Positions 1 to 9,458 are shown, counted from the first letter of the stretch. The stretch: 64,000 bases of DNA from Asterias amurensis (GCF_032118995.1 NC_092667.1:3154931-3218930); one strand, 5' to 3'. Translations and numbers: made by a program. Notes: generated by a model from the sequence alone, not told the origin.

Positions 1-6
1 AGAAAG
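1..6 (+). other. 3' edge of an orphan exon copy (cut by window start)
   Basis: The window opens with AGAAAG followed by GTGAGT, the same exon end and splice donor seen at 6055-6061. The next 200 bases also match 6061-6270. This is therefore the cut edge of another copy of the 143 nt orphan exon described at 9794-9936. Only six exon bases are inside the window. Confidence 0.4.
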
Positions 7-197
7 GTGAGTATCAGTGTTGAAGCCACCTTGGGCGGTGCTGGACGGTGCAGGTTGGGCATTCCCAAAACTCAAAATTTTGTGCAGCACACTAAGCAAA
101 ATACACCGTGCACAGATTTTCCCTAGAATTAATCAAAATAGATTTGTTCAATCCTTGCTTTGTCTTGTTGTTTCTTCAGTTTTTCCAAAATCTGTTT

Positions 198-1991
198 TTA
201 CTCCTGTTTGTATATTTTAACTGATGTATACGTAGCCACAACCAGATCACCAACTGGTGTGAATGTTATTCCATTTGGATGAACACAGCCCTTGACAATA
301 CAACCGATGTACTTGCCATCAGGACTGTAATGATGGATGTCACCTGATGGTGACAGCTTATCCCATGCAGCAACATAGATGCTACCATCCTTGTCGCAAC
401 ATAAACCACGAGGCAACATGTTATGATTGATATCTACTGAGAATACAATGTCACCATTGTAGTCCATTGATACTAACTTCTTGTCATCCCAGTTGGTGTA
501 GATGAGTTGCTGTTTGTGGATAGTTAAGAATCCACCGATCCCTGGAGCGGGCAGTGTTGTGATGAGGGATCCAGATTGTCTGTACAGCGAGATTTCTCCA
601 AGTACATATCCCACTGCTATGTGATTATTGTCGTCCACTGCTATACATGATGGCTGGATCGTTGGCTGTCCACTCAGTGTGAAACAATTGAGACACTTAT
701 ATTTTCTATTGAAGATCTTAACTTCTGTGTTGTCTACAACAATGAGCTCATCTTTCTTGTTCACAGTCACTCTTCTAGGATGAATGAGACCTTTAATCGA
801 CAGCTCTTTTGGGAGGACCGTTGATTGGGCTCTGCTGTCGGCTGATATTTTGATCAAGATACTGTTCTTTAAATCACAGATGACAATGTCGCTATTGCAG
901 TAGGAAGCTGCCTTCGATGCGCATATGTTTTGTATTGATTTATCTCTGTTCTTATATCTGGTTATTTCTGTTTTCAGTGTCCATGTCAGTTTTGTCTTGG
1001 GTTTGCATGCTGTATCTAAAGCAGAAGCTGCTCCTAGTTTCTGTTCTTCTTTGGTTCTCAGTCTCTCGAATGTTTTCTGATCACCTTCAAAGTCAATATT
1101 AGTCAGATCGCTGGTCACTTGTTTGGGCTGTATCTCTGTGTAGTCTTTGAGGTCTTGTAAGAGTTTCTCTATCAGTTGTAGATTCTCACAGAAGTTCACT
1201 TCATTTATGTGTTGACTAACTGTAACTTGCTTATTCTGTGCTTTTGTCATTTCATTGTTATTTGTTGTAAGTGCAGTTTCTATTTGTGTGGCTTTGTCTT
1301 CATAAGTCTGGTCTATCTCCAACATCAGTTTGTTCTCTTCCTGTCTCATCCTTGCAACCTCTTTGGCAATCTTCTCATCTGCCTTCTTGGAGATCTGTGC
1401 TTTGGTGGCAGCAAACATAGAATCTAATGTCTTACGAGACATACCTATGTCTTCCATAGCAATCTTAAAAGTTATGTGATGTTGTGCTACTGCTGCTAAT
1501 ATTTCATTGGCTTTCTTCTTGCAGTTGTCAACAACCTCTTTTAGTTCAATATAATCATGCATTTTATGGTCCTTGGCAATGCAAGTTGTGCATATCAACT
1601 GTTTGCATGAGTCACAGTACATGATAACATCCTTGCCAGTATGCTTGCTACATTTAGAAACGGACTCCTTACCAGGTGGTTGAATTTCTCGTTGCCTCTG
1701 TAGCTCAGTCTCATGCTCTCTTATTTCATCCAACAAAGAAATCAACTTGAAATCGGTTCGTAACTCAAAAACTCCTTTTACACTGAGTGAAGTTTCAGCG
1801 CGACACACTGGGCATACTAGTTTTGGACTGGTTGGGTCAGTCTCTGCAAGTTGTTGAAGGCATTTCAGGCAATATGAATGAGAACACTCCAGCATCTTGG
1901 GCTCCTTGAAGCGCTCCAGGCAGATTTGACACTCAAGATGTCTCTGGCTGATCTTTCGCAGGAGTGGTTGATCTGTTACTCTTGAAGCCAT
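198..1991 (-). CDS. TRIM gene A: RING/B-box/coiled-coil/NHL-like propeller protein, probable E3 ubiquitin ligase
   Basis: This 597 aa protein has the layout of metazoan TRIM ubiquitin ligases: RING at about residues 21-63 (CQIC, then CSHSYC, then CPVC), a B-box 2 at about 115-150 (CSKH, CDSC, CTTC, HKMH), a coiled coil to about 300, and a C-terminal half of five or six beta-propeller blades such as GLIHPRRVTV and LPRGLCCDKDGSIYV. All zinc ligands are present. The RING would recruit an E2 enzyme and the propeller would bind an unknown target. The open frame continues 39 codons upstream to 2108. I chose the inner Met at 1989-1991 because paralogs start there and a splice acceptor (TTTTACAG, exon start 2005) lies just upstream. 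From the B-box on it is nearly identical to genes B and D, while its RING and linker are distinct. The family call is firm; the target and pathway (often innate immunity in such expansions) are inference. Confidence 0.9.
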   Translation of the reverse strand: MASRVTDQPLLRKISQRHLECQICLERFKEPKMLECSHSYCLKCLQQLAETDPTSPKLVCPVCRAETSLSVKGVFELRTDFKLISLLDEIREHETELQRQREIQPPGKESVSKCSKHTGKDVIMYCDSCKQLICTTCIAKDHKMHDYIELKEVVDNCKKKANEILAAVAQHHITFKIAMEDIGMSRKTLDSMFAATKAQISKKADEKIAKEVARMRQEENKLMLEIDQTYEDKATQIETALTTNNNEMTKAQNKQVTVSQHINEVNFCENLQLIEKLLQDLKDYTEIQPKQVTSDLTNIDFEGDQKTFERLRTKEEQKLGAASALDTACKPKTKLTWTLKTEITRYKNRDKSIQNICASKAASYCNSDIVICDLKNSILIKISADSRAQSTVLPKELSIKGLIHPRRVTVNKKDELIVVDNTEVKIFNRKYKCLNCFTLSGQPTIQPSCIAVDDNNHIAVGYVLGEISLYRQSGSLITTLPAPGIGGFLTIHKQQLIYTNWDDKKLVSMDYNGDIVFSVDINHNMLPRGLCCDKDGSIYVAAWDKLSPSGDIHHYSPDGKYIGCIVKGCVHPNGITFTPVGDLVVATYTSVKIYKQE

Positions 1992-2005
1992 CTTGACTTG
2001 GTTAC
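1992..2005 (-). other. 5' UTR start of the coding exon of TRIM gene A (splice acceptor at 2006-2008)
   Basis: Read on the minus strand, a pyrimidine-rich stretch ends in ACAG and the exon begins GTAACC, 14 bases before the chosen ATG. Genes B to G have an acceptor in the equivalent place, so a 5' UTR intron is a shared property of the family here. Confidence 0.6.
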
Positions 2006-2116
2006 CTGTAAAATCAATGAAGAATGATAACAGCAAAAATTGCATAGCGTACAAAAACATTTGTTTGCGCTGCTTGTCGAGTGTCCACATAGTCACTGAT
2101 TTTTCCATTGTGGGAC

Positions 2117-2504
2117 TTAAAGGCAGTGAACACTATTGGTAATTACTCAAAATAATTATTGGCACAAAACCTTACTTGGTAACAAGTAATGGGGAGAGGT
2201 TGATAGTATAAAACATTGTGAGAAACGGGTCCATCTGAAGTGAAGTAGTTTTCGAGAAAGAAGATTTTCATCGAATTTGATTTCAAGACCTCAGATTTAG
2301 AATTTGAGGTCTTGAAATCAAGCATCTGAAAGCGCACAACATCGTGTGACAAGGGTGTTTTTGCTTTCTTTATTATCTCGCAACTTCGATGACCGATTGA
2401 GCTCCAATTTTCAGAGGTTTGTTATTTTATGCATACATGTTGAGATGTACAACAAGTGAGAAGACTGGTCTTTGACAATACCAACAGTGTTCAGGATATT
2501 TAAG
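2117..2504. repeat. MITE family I, near full length
   Basis: The element runs from AAAGGCAGTGAACACTATTG to a degraded inverted copy of the same end near 2490-2504. Inside is a self-complementary patch around 2276-2318 (GACCTCAGATTTAGAATTTG and its inverse). The same family occurs at 4808, 15310, 23611, 26450, 27056, 48579, 49355, 51680 and 59635. No coding capacity is visible, so this is a non-autonomous DNA element. Confidence 0.8.
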
Positions 2505-2507
2505 CCA

Positions 2508-2702
2508 GACTAAAGCCTGATTCAAACTTTCTGTGACTGCGACTGCGAATGCTATACGATTGTTGACATCACAAAATAGCAACGAATAATTTGCGTCACT
2601 TGACTTATTTTCAACTCCTGCAAAACATTATCTGCGAAAAACAGCTCTTTGACGTCAAAGTTCCTTTTTGCAGTTGCAGGAAGTATGTAACCAGGCTTTA
2701 TA
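2508..2702. repeat. MITE family IV (end motif with CTTCCTGCGAATGCGA-type core)
   Basis: Inverted ends read AGCCTGATTCAAACTTTCTG on the left and the complement of GCAGGAAGTATGTAACCAGG on the right. It is about 195 bp and non-coding. A diverged relative lies at 56897-57088. It directly abuts the family I MITE on its left. Confidence 0.65.
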
Positions 2703-2849
2703 AAGACAAACTTGCCATCAAAAACCTTGGTCTCTTCAACCATCTTCAACTCAGCGAAAACGTATTAATTAAGAAATATTCTGCTTGGACTTTTGTTAAG
2801 GCTCATACCTTTAGGATTTAAAAAGATGGCTAAACCAATTTATATGCTG

Positions 2850-3240
2850 CGTATTGAGTCAATCTACATACATCATAGCTGACTCAAATAGAGTTGATTC
2901 AGTTGAGCTCACTCAAGTGGAATCGAGTAAGTCTAAATGCATAGCTGACCCAAATACAGTTGATTAATTTTAGCTGACTCAAATATAGTTGATCCAGTTG
3001 AGCTCACTCAAGTCGAATTGAGCTTGTCTAAATGCATAGCTGACCCAAATACAGTTGATTAGTTTAACTTGACTCAAATGGACTTAAATCAATTATCTAC
3101 AATACATGAAGCTGACTCAAATAGAGTTCATTAATTTTAGCTGACTCAATTGGACATGATTTAGTTGAGCTCAATCAAGTGGAATTGAGTCAATCTATGC
3201 CTCAGTAACTTGTTAAGTCCACAGTTGACTGAATTGTAAT
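2850..3240. repeat. Short tandem repeat with a unit near 97 bp
   Basis: Imperfect units beginning AGCTGACTCAAATAGAGTTG recur about every 97 bases, with internal alternation of GAGTTGATT and its near-complement GTTGAGCTCA. No ORF or splice signal of interest is present. The copy at 13339-13730 belongs to the second duplicated segment. Confidence 0.7.
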
Positions 3241-3294
3241 TCATTAAAAAAAATGTCTGAATGCCTAAAATACGTGTTGTACCATAGAGCTACA

Positions 3295-3430
3295 TGTAGG
3301 GGACAAGTTACTCATCCATGCATGTCCTAACTTATGTAGGACTAGCCTTACATAAAGGTTTGTATATCTCTTAACACTAGTCCTAAGTTAGTCCCAAGTT
3401 CTTTGTGAAATCGCCACCCCCCCCCCCCAT
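3295..3430. repeat. Repeat fragment with GGACTAGTCCTAA motifs and a poly-C tract
   Basis: The stretch contains inverted GTAGGACTAGCC / CTAGTCCTAAG words and ends with a run of C at 3418-3428. Similar words recur at 59580-59625, so this looks like a dispersed element. The C run is shorter in the copy near 13908. Confidence 0.45.
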
Positions 3431-4800
3431 ACTCTGTTTCGGTCATTTGTGTCTAATCAAAACATGTATAGCATTGGGTCATGATGACATTTCATATCTG
3501 TTATTATGGAAACCTTGGAGGATTTTGGTTGATCAGAAAGTCAGTCAAACTGTTTATTGATATTGTCAAATACATGAATGGAACATTTTCATTCAGCACT
3601 CCTTCATAGCAACACAGACAAAGCAGACTTTGTGCAAACAGAATGCTAATATTTAGTAAGAAAATTGTGATTTTGTAGTAGCAACTAGATGTAATATGCT
3701 ACAATTCTATAAAAGGGTAATCATTCACCGTGTTATGTCCTGTTTTGAAACGAAAGTAAATGTTCCCAAGCTAACTATCTCTGAAACATACCTTTGCTGT
3801 TTGACTCTACTGCAACTTACTTGAATTGTTTATGGAAGAAGTAACTTGGTCCAGGTGAATACAGAATGATTCCGTTCATAGCACTATATTACACACTGCC
3901 CCTTACATTTGATCTGCTTATAATGTAGAAATTCCATTTCCTGTTAAGAATCTCTGTGTGTTTACATTTAAGCCTACAGTAGTGATGTTTCAGTATCAAT
4001 AGTTCACTTCACTGTGTGAAACACCATAGATGCAGATAGTTACTCAAACACATTGAACCTATAACCTTTACATTTCGGGGCTGTTAATGGCACTTATAGT
4101 TTGATGCAGGAAACAAATCATTTTACATAATTCCTTTTATCACCATAAAAGATACAAGGCCTTATACTCAGCGCAACATTCATTGTACTTGGCATGTTCC
4201 CAGCATACACACAGGGCACAAATATTGCAAGCATTAAGTTGTTGTTTTTCCCTGTGCTGCATAGTGCAGAGTTCCAAACTCATTGCTGTGTTTCTGGGTC
4301 ATGCTGTTTACAATTAAAGTAGCAAATCGATGTATGCTTTGTTTAACCAATCAAAGTTTTGTTTTGGCAGGGTTGTTAATTTTATCTCTCACTTCGTCAC
4401 AGTTATTCGTTTGGAATAGATATTTATAATTTTCCCACCGCCATCCCACTTACTCCATCGGTTATTTGCCACTTTTTTATGGTGGCTGTTTTGCTGCAAT
4501 GGCATAATTGGAAGGGTTCAGACAGCCATTTTCCTCGTTTTTGGCGTTTATTGGACAACCTTTAATAATTATATACACCAATGGAATTTGTTAATTGGTT
4601 TTGGTATTGTTGCCATGGCACTCGAAAGTTTCAAGAGGCTATGTTTCCGACTGAGGTTTCATCGGTGGAAGCACAACGAACAGTGTATATTGTCAACTTA
4701 ATAATTTCTACAAAACACAGTAAAATTTATCTGGTGTAGGCCTTCACAAATTATATTGCGTTTGTGGCTGCTATATGCAGCGATTTTTGGGGTAATTTTT
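3431..4800. other. Upstream region of TRIM gene A with a candidate 5' UTR exon donor at 3815-3820
   Basis: No coding exon is visible. On the minus strand a donor of the form CAATTCAA|GTAAGT lies at 3815-3820, matching the donor upstream of the other TRIM genes and placing a possible first exon of gene A just above 3821. Gene A would then have a 5' UTR intron of about 1.8 kb (3820 down to 2006). The rest is AT-rich unique sequence repeated only in copy 2 of the segment. Confidence 0.4.
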
Positions 4801-4807
4801 TTTTTTT

Positions 4808-5130
4808 TAAATAACAAACCTGTGAAAATTTGAGCTCAATAGGTCGTCTAAGATGCGAGATAATAATGAAAGAAAAAACACCCTTGTCACACGAAGTTGT
4901 GTGCGTTTAGATGCTTGATTTCGAGATCTCAAATTCTAAACCCGAGGGTCTCAAAATCAAATTAGTGGAAATTTACATCTTTCTCGAAAACTACTCCACT
5001 TTAGAGGGAGCCGTTATACAATGTTTTGTACTACCAACCTCTCCCCATTACTCATTACCAAGTAAGGTTTATGCCAATAAATATTTTGAGTAATTACCAA
5101 TAGTGTCCACTGCCTTTAACAGCTTTTCAA
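4808..5130. repeat. MITE family I, truncated at one end
   Basis: Begins inside the element (AATAACAAACCTGTGAAAAT) and runs to the intact terminal motif CAATAGTGTCCACTGCCTTT. The outer part of the other end is missing. The duplicate is at 15310-15627. Confidence 0.75.
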
Positions 5131-5147
5131 GAATTCTAATTTACAAG

Positions 5148-5222
5148 ATGGCTTCAACAAGTAAGCAACTCCTGCAAAAGATCAGTAAGGGACATCTTGA
5201 ACGCCAAATCTGCATGGATCGT
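5148..5222 (+). pseudogene. Truncated TRIM gene 5' fragment
   Basis: An ATG at 5148 opens 25 codons reading MASTSKQLLQKISKGHLE, then RQICMDR. This matches the start of the TRIM paralogs up to just past the first RING cysteines, but the first RING cysteine is replaced by arginine (ERQIC for ECQIC). Homology stops abruptly at 5222 and unrelated sequence follows. It lies on the strand opposite the neighbouring TRIM genes. It is a dead fragment, and its twin is at 15654. Confidence 0.7.
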
Positions 5223-5540
5223 ATCACGCGTGTATGGCAAAAAATTTTGCCATACAATTTTGCCATACAATGACATCATTATTGACCAATGAACACACTA
5301 GAAACGGTCTATGTGCGCTGACATTTTGCCATTTTGTCATACACGCGTCTCACACGATGATAATTTTGCCATATATGCGTATCGCGCGGTATCGATACGG
5401 CGCGTCCACAAACGACACACAGGGTGGCCGAGCTCAGCGTTCTCCGGGTTTTGTTTCTATGGTTTAAACCCAATGATTTCTGAAGTTGAGGTCAGAATTG
5501 AGACGAGGTATCATCATCACTCAGTGTTATCTAGGCCATT
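5223..5540. other. Unassigned sequence with TTTTGCCATA repeats and CpG-rich patch
   Basis: Several TTTTGCCATAC words and CGCG-containing words occur (ACGCGTGTATGG, ACACGCGTCT). The open frames here are short and overlap one another, so I see no supported gene. It may be the inner part of a mobile element that interrupted the TRIM fragment. It is repeated at 15729-16046. Confidence 0.3.
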
Positions 5541-5661
5541 CCTGGGGTGCGTTTTAGGCGGTTGTAACCAAAAACTGTTTCAGTTGACTTGGCCAGCATT
5601 TAAACACTAATCAGTGATAAAAACAAGTATTGGTTACAGCTGCCAAAACGCACCCCTGATT
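5541..5661. repeat. Hairpin MITE family III
   Basis: An inverted repeat starts CCTGGGGTGCGTTTTAGGCG and ends with the imperfect complement GCTGCCAAAACGCACCCCTG, with arms of about 33 bases around a short centre. It is non-coding. The duplicate is at 16047-16166. Confidence 0.7.
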
Positions 5662-5696
5662 AGACTGAAGTATGTGGTCAGACATTTTTGACAATA

Positions 5697-5836
5697 GGGA
5701 ACTTTCAGGACTCTTGGTGGCAGTAGACTTACCAGGTAAAATCCATTGTTCTCTGTAATGTGCGCATGCTCAGAACTACGTAAACAATTAACATTTACCT
5801 AGTAAGTCTGCTGCCACCTACTGTTCCAAAGTCTCC
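5697..5836. repeat. Hairpin MITE family II
   Basis: Nearly palindromic. The left arm carries GGTGGCAGTAGACTTACCAG and the right arm the inverse GTAAGTCTGCTGCCACC, inside flanks resembling GGGAACTTT and AAAGTCTCC. The same family is at 10187, 20180 and 57494. It lies in the 500 bp block absent from the second duplicated segment. Confidence 0.75.
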
Positions 5837-5960
5837 AATTGTTAACAACTTTTTTTCACTCTTACTCTTTTTATCAAAGGTGTCTTTCATCATGTCCACC
5901 TGGCCTTTTCTTGCAAAGTCTGAAGCATTTTCATGGCATTTCCAAGATCTGCAAGATCCG

Positions 5961-6060
5961 CAGTCAGTCTCAGACTCGCAGAGCAGATGCTGAGGACTCA
6001 GCGATGTGAGCTCTGAAGACACTATCAGAGAGAGTTGGAGACATTCAAAGAAACAGAAAG
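5961..6060 (+). pseudogene. Decayed copy of the orphan 143 nt exon
   Basis: CAGATGCTGAGGACTCAGCG, GAAGACACTATCAGAGAGAG and the terminal AAACAGAAAG followed by GTGAGT correspond to the 3' two thirds of the orphan exon at 9794-9936. The 5' part and its acceptor are not recognisable and the frame is disturbed by small changes. It sits downstream of TRIM gene B on the opposite strand. Confidence 0.55.
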
Positions 6061-6252
6061 GTGAGTAATCAGTGTTGAAGCCACCTTGGGCGGTGCTGGA
6101 CGGTGCAGGGTGGGCATGCCCAAAACTCAAAATTTTGTGCAGCACACTAAGTAAAATACATGGTGCACAGATTTCCCCTAGAATTAATCAAAATAGAGTT
6201 GTTCAATCCTTGCTTTGTCTTGTTGTTTCTTCAGTTTTTCCAAAATCTGTTT

Positions 6253-8049
6253 TTACTCCTGTTTGTATATTTTAACTGATGTATACGTAGCCACAACCAG
6301 ATCACCAACTGGTGTGAATGTTATTCCATTTGGATGAACACAGCCCTTGACGATACAACCGATGTACTTGCCATCAGGACTGTAATGATGGATGTCACCT
6401 GATGGTGATAGCTTATCCCATGCAGCAACATAGATGCTACCATCCTTGTCGCAACATAAACCACGAGGCAACATGTTATGATTGATATCTACTGAGAATA
6501 CAATGTCACCATTGTAGTCAATTGATACTAACTTCTTGTTGTCCCAGTTGGTGTAGATGAGTTGCTGTTTGTTGATAGTTAAGAATCCACCGATCCCTTG
6601 AGCAAGCAATGTACTTATGAGGGATCCATCTTGTCTGTACAGCGAGATTTCTCCATGTACATATCCCACTGCTATGAGATTATTGTCATCCACTGCTATA
6701 CATGATGGCTGGATCGTTGGCTGTCCACTCAGTGTGAAACAATTGAGACACTTGTATTTTCTATTGAAGATCTTAACTTTTGTGTTATCTACAACAATGA
6801 GCTCATCTTTCTTGTTCACAGTCACTCTTCTAGGATGAATGAGACCTTTAATCGACAGCTCTTTTGGGAGGACCTTTGATTGGGCTCTGCTGTCGGCTGA
6901 TATTTTGATCAAGATACTGCTCTTTAAATCACAGATGACAATGTCGCTATTGCAGTAGGAAGCCGCCTTCGATGCGCATATGTTTTGTATTGATTTATCT
7001 CTGTTCTTATATCTGGTTATTTCTGTTTTCAGTGTCCATGTCAGTTTTGTCTTGGGTTTGCATGCTGTATCTGAAGCAGAAGCTGCTCCTAGTTTCTGTT
7101 CTTCTTTGATTCTCAGTCTCTCGAATGTTTTCTGATCACCTTCAAAGTCAAAACAAGTCAGATCGCTGGTCACTTGTTTGGGCTGTATCTCTGTGTAGTC
7201 TTTGAGGTCTTGTAAGAGTTTCTCTATCAGTTGTAGATTCTCACAGAAGTTCACTTCATTTATGTGTTGACTAACTGTAACTTGCATATTCTGTGCTTTT
7301 GTCATTTCATTGTTATTTGTTGTAAGTGCAGTTTCTATTTGTGTGGCTTTGTCGTTATAAGTCTGGGCTAACTCCAACATCAGTTTGTTTTCTTCCTGTC
7401 TCATCCGTGCAACCTCTTTGGCAATCTTCTCATCTGCCTTCTTGGAGATCTGTGCTTTGGTGGCAGCAAACATAGAATCTAATGTCTTGCGAGACGTACC
7501 TATGTCTTCCATAGCAATCTTAAAAGTTATGTGATGTTGTGCTACTGCTGCTAATATTTCATTGGCTTTCTTCTTGCAGTTGTCAACAACCTCATTCAGT
7601 TCAGTGGCAGGATGCATTTTGTGTTCCTTGGCAATGCAAGTTGTGCATATCAACTGTTTGCATGAGTCACAGTACATGATAACATCCTTGCCAGTATGCT
7701 TGCTACATTTAGAAACGGACTCCTTTCTGCCAGGTGGTTGAATTTCTTGTAGACTTTGTAATTCAGTCTCATGCTCTCTTATTTCATCCAACAAAGAAGT
7801 CATTTTGAAGTCGGAACAAAGTTGAGAAACTCTGTTTTTAGTCAAGGAAGTTTGACTTCGACACAATGGGCATATTAGTGTTGGACTAGTTGTGTTAGTC
7901 TCTGCAAGGTGTTGAAGGCATTCCAGACAAAATGAATGAGAACACTCCAGCATTTTGGGCTCCTTGAAGCGGTCCATGCAGATTTGACATTCAAGATGTC
8001 TCTCACTGATCTTCTGTAAGACTGACTCGACTGTTATTCTTTCAGCCAT
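6253..8049 (-). CDS. TRIM gene B: RING/B-box/coiled-coil/NHL-like propeller protein
   Basis: A 598 aa protein starting MAERITVESVLQKISERH. The RING lies at about 21-63 (CQIC, CSHSFC, CPLC), the B-box at about 115-150 (CSKH, CDSC, HKMH), then a long charged coiled coil to about 300 and a C-terminal propeller with blades such as IAVGYVHGEISLY and GDIHHYSPDGKYI. All zinc-binding residues are kept, so E3 ligase activity is plausible. The start is fixed by the paralogs and by a splice acceptor (exon start 8086). The twin in the second duplicated segment is gene D, and the two RINGs are essentially the same. Relative to gene A the RING and linker are different while the rest is nearly identical. 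The substrate is unknown. Confidence 0.92.
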   Translation of the reverse strand: MAERITVESVLQKISERHLECQICMDRFKEPKMLECSHSFCLECLQHLAETNTTSPTLICPLCRSQTSLTKNRVSQLCSDFKMTSLLDEIREHETELQSLQEIQPPGRKESVSKCSKHTGKDVIMYCDSCKQLICTTCIAKEHKMHPATELNEVVDNCKKKANEILAAVAQHHITFKIAMEDIGTSRKTLDSMFAATKAQISKKADEKIAKEVARMRQEENKLMLELAQTYNDKATQIETALTTNNNEMTKAQNMQVTVSQHINEVNFCENLQLIEKLLQDLKDYTEIQPKQVTSDLTCFDFEGDQKTFERLRIKEEQKLGAASASDTACKPKTKLTWTLKTEITRYKNRDKSIQNICASKAASYCNSDIVICDLKSSILIKISADSRAQSKVLPKELSIKGLIHPRRVTVNKKDELIVVDNTKVKIFNRKYKCLNCFTLSGQPTIQPSCIAVDDNNLIAVGYVHGEISLYRQDGSLISTLLAQGIGGFLTINKQQLIYTNWDNKKLVSIDYNGDIVFSVDINHNMLPRGLCCDKDGSIYVAAWDKLSPSGDIHHYSPDGKYIGCIVKGCVHPNGITFTPVGDLVVATYTSVKIYKQE

Positions 8050-8086
8050 CTTGCTTGATCGGTGAAAGATCGGTGAAATTGTTTAG
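8050..8086 (-). other. 5' UTR start of the coding exon of TRIM gene B
   Basis: On the minus strand CATTTAATTTTCAG ends at 8087 and the exon starts CTAAACAATTTC, 37 bases before the ATG. The same acceptor is preserved in gene D (18083). Confidence 0.6.
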
Positions 8087-8763
8087 CTGAAAATTAAATG
8101 ACAAATAAAAATAGATCAACAATCCAAACGGTCTAGGGCATCAGAGGCAAGTACAGAGCGTGGGTTCACAGCACGATCTTGAGTAGCGCACTTAACCATA
8201 AATTGCTTCTCTTGACCCAGTTGTCTAAATGAGAAACAATGAGCGTTAATATGGCATGTTGGATTACAATGATTTGATTTCAAGGAGACCTTACAAAGCA
8301 CACTTTTTAATTCAATATCCCATCACGGAAAAAGTTTGTATTTGATTTGGTGTACATCTACTAGCCCAGAAGTAGACCACATTGCTGTTTTGTGTTTAAG
8401 TTGAACATCCTAAATCATAAATTTGATAAACTTAACAGTCAAATAATCGAACACTTTTTCTAAATTGTTGTGTACTGCTGCATTAAGACATAGTTTTGCT
8501 GAAGGGCAGCCGTGCTTTTTATGAATATTTCTTTTATCATATGAACAAAATATTTGGCTATCTTTTCTGCTGTGTTTTATTCCATAAATAAATATACTTT
8601 GAGTAAAGAGTTTGATCATATTATCCATCTGTCCAAATTGTACAGTCGAGTGAGACATGAATAGAGAAACTGACACAATGGATGGTGTACAATATTTCTC
8701 AAAATAACTCAATAAATCCTACTCTGGTTTCCCTTGACTTTATCTATACTGTAAATAACTTAC

Positions 8764-8840
8764 TTGAATTGGAAGAAACTAAGACAATGGCTTGAAACAC
8801 AGCATTATATCAAATGTTGAGCATTGCAGAATTTCAATCA
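8764..8840 (-). other. Candidate 5' UTR exon of TRIM gene B
   Basis: On the minus strand the sequence ends TTTCTTCCAATTCAA directly before GTAAGT (8758-8763), a strong splice donor. The exon body and donor are conserved upstream of genes D (18760), E (24174) and, inverted, G (59275). The upper limit is not defined; similarity between copies extends to about 8840. The predicted intron to the acceptor at 8087 is about 675 bases. Confidence 0.5.
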
Positions 8841-9009
8841 ACAATTTGTTGGACTATGGTAGAGTGACACACCTTAGTTGTTACTAGTTCAGTCTGACTA
8901 TGGATGTTGCGTATGTGGAAAAAAAACAAATCTATTTTAAGTTCTTTGTGGTGGTTGAATGTGCTTAATGCATGAATAACTTTAATAGACTTGTTTTGGA
9001 TGAAAAAAT

Positions 9010-9225
9010 TAAATTTTGCTTAAGGGGATTTGTGTGTAGGTTGGATATTCATCAAATTTGACAGGTTATTATGTGAAGGTTGCTAAGGGCATGTTTATTG
9101 GCTGGCTCTGTTAGAATGTGTATCACACAAATGGAACTGACTTTATATGGGTTTTTTGGCCTGTTTTGAAAAGCATAGAGATGTGGTTGGTTGAAGGTAT
9201 GTGTATAAAAGCAAAGCTTGATATT
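9010..9225. repeat. Direct repeat of about 190 bp, left copy
   Basis: The stretch carrying GGTTGGATATTCATCAAATT through GCAAAGCTTGA is repeated at 9495-9685, with the LINE tail at 9228-9458 between the two. Both copies recur at 19005-19220 and 19490-19680. A related inverted stretch is at 58260-58510. Confidence 0.65.
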
Positions 9226-9227
9226 AA

Positions 9228-9458
9228 TACGCATTCTCCAGCATTGCACCTCGTCTTTGGAACTCACTGCCGCTTGCCCTCAGAACACAAAGTAATCCCT
9301 CAACCTTCAAACGGCAGCTCAAAACACATCTCTTCAATCAACTATCTTAATCATGGACTCTTGACTTTCGGAACCGGTGCCCTTCAATGGCATTTTCTTT
9401 GTCAGATTCTGTGCGCTTTATAAGTGCTGTATATTATTTTTATTATTATTATTATTAA
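9228..9458 (+). mobile_element. 5'-truncated LINE 3' end (CR1/L2-like)
   Basis: One frame reads APRLWNSLPLALRTQS and then TFKRQLKTHLFNQLS followed by a stop. This is the typical extreme C-terminus of CR1/L2/Rex-type LINE reverse transcriptase proteins. A short 3' UTR follows, ending in an ATT microsatellite (9435-9458). Everything upstream of the last 40 or so codons is missing, the usual result of incomplete reverse transcription. The duplicate is at 19224-19452. Confidence 0.75.

Noticed and set aside
1992-2108. N-terminal extension of TRIM gene A with a hydrophobic stretch (FLYAMQFLLLSFF) resembling a signal peptide
   Set aside because: It lies beyond a splice acceptor, and no paralog has an equivalent. 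It is read as intron.
2850-3240. CRISPR-like spaced repeats
   Set aside because: The units are imperfect, the spacers are themselves repeats and the genome is animal.
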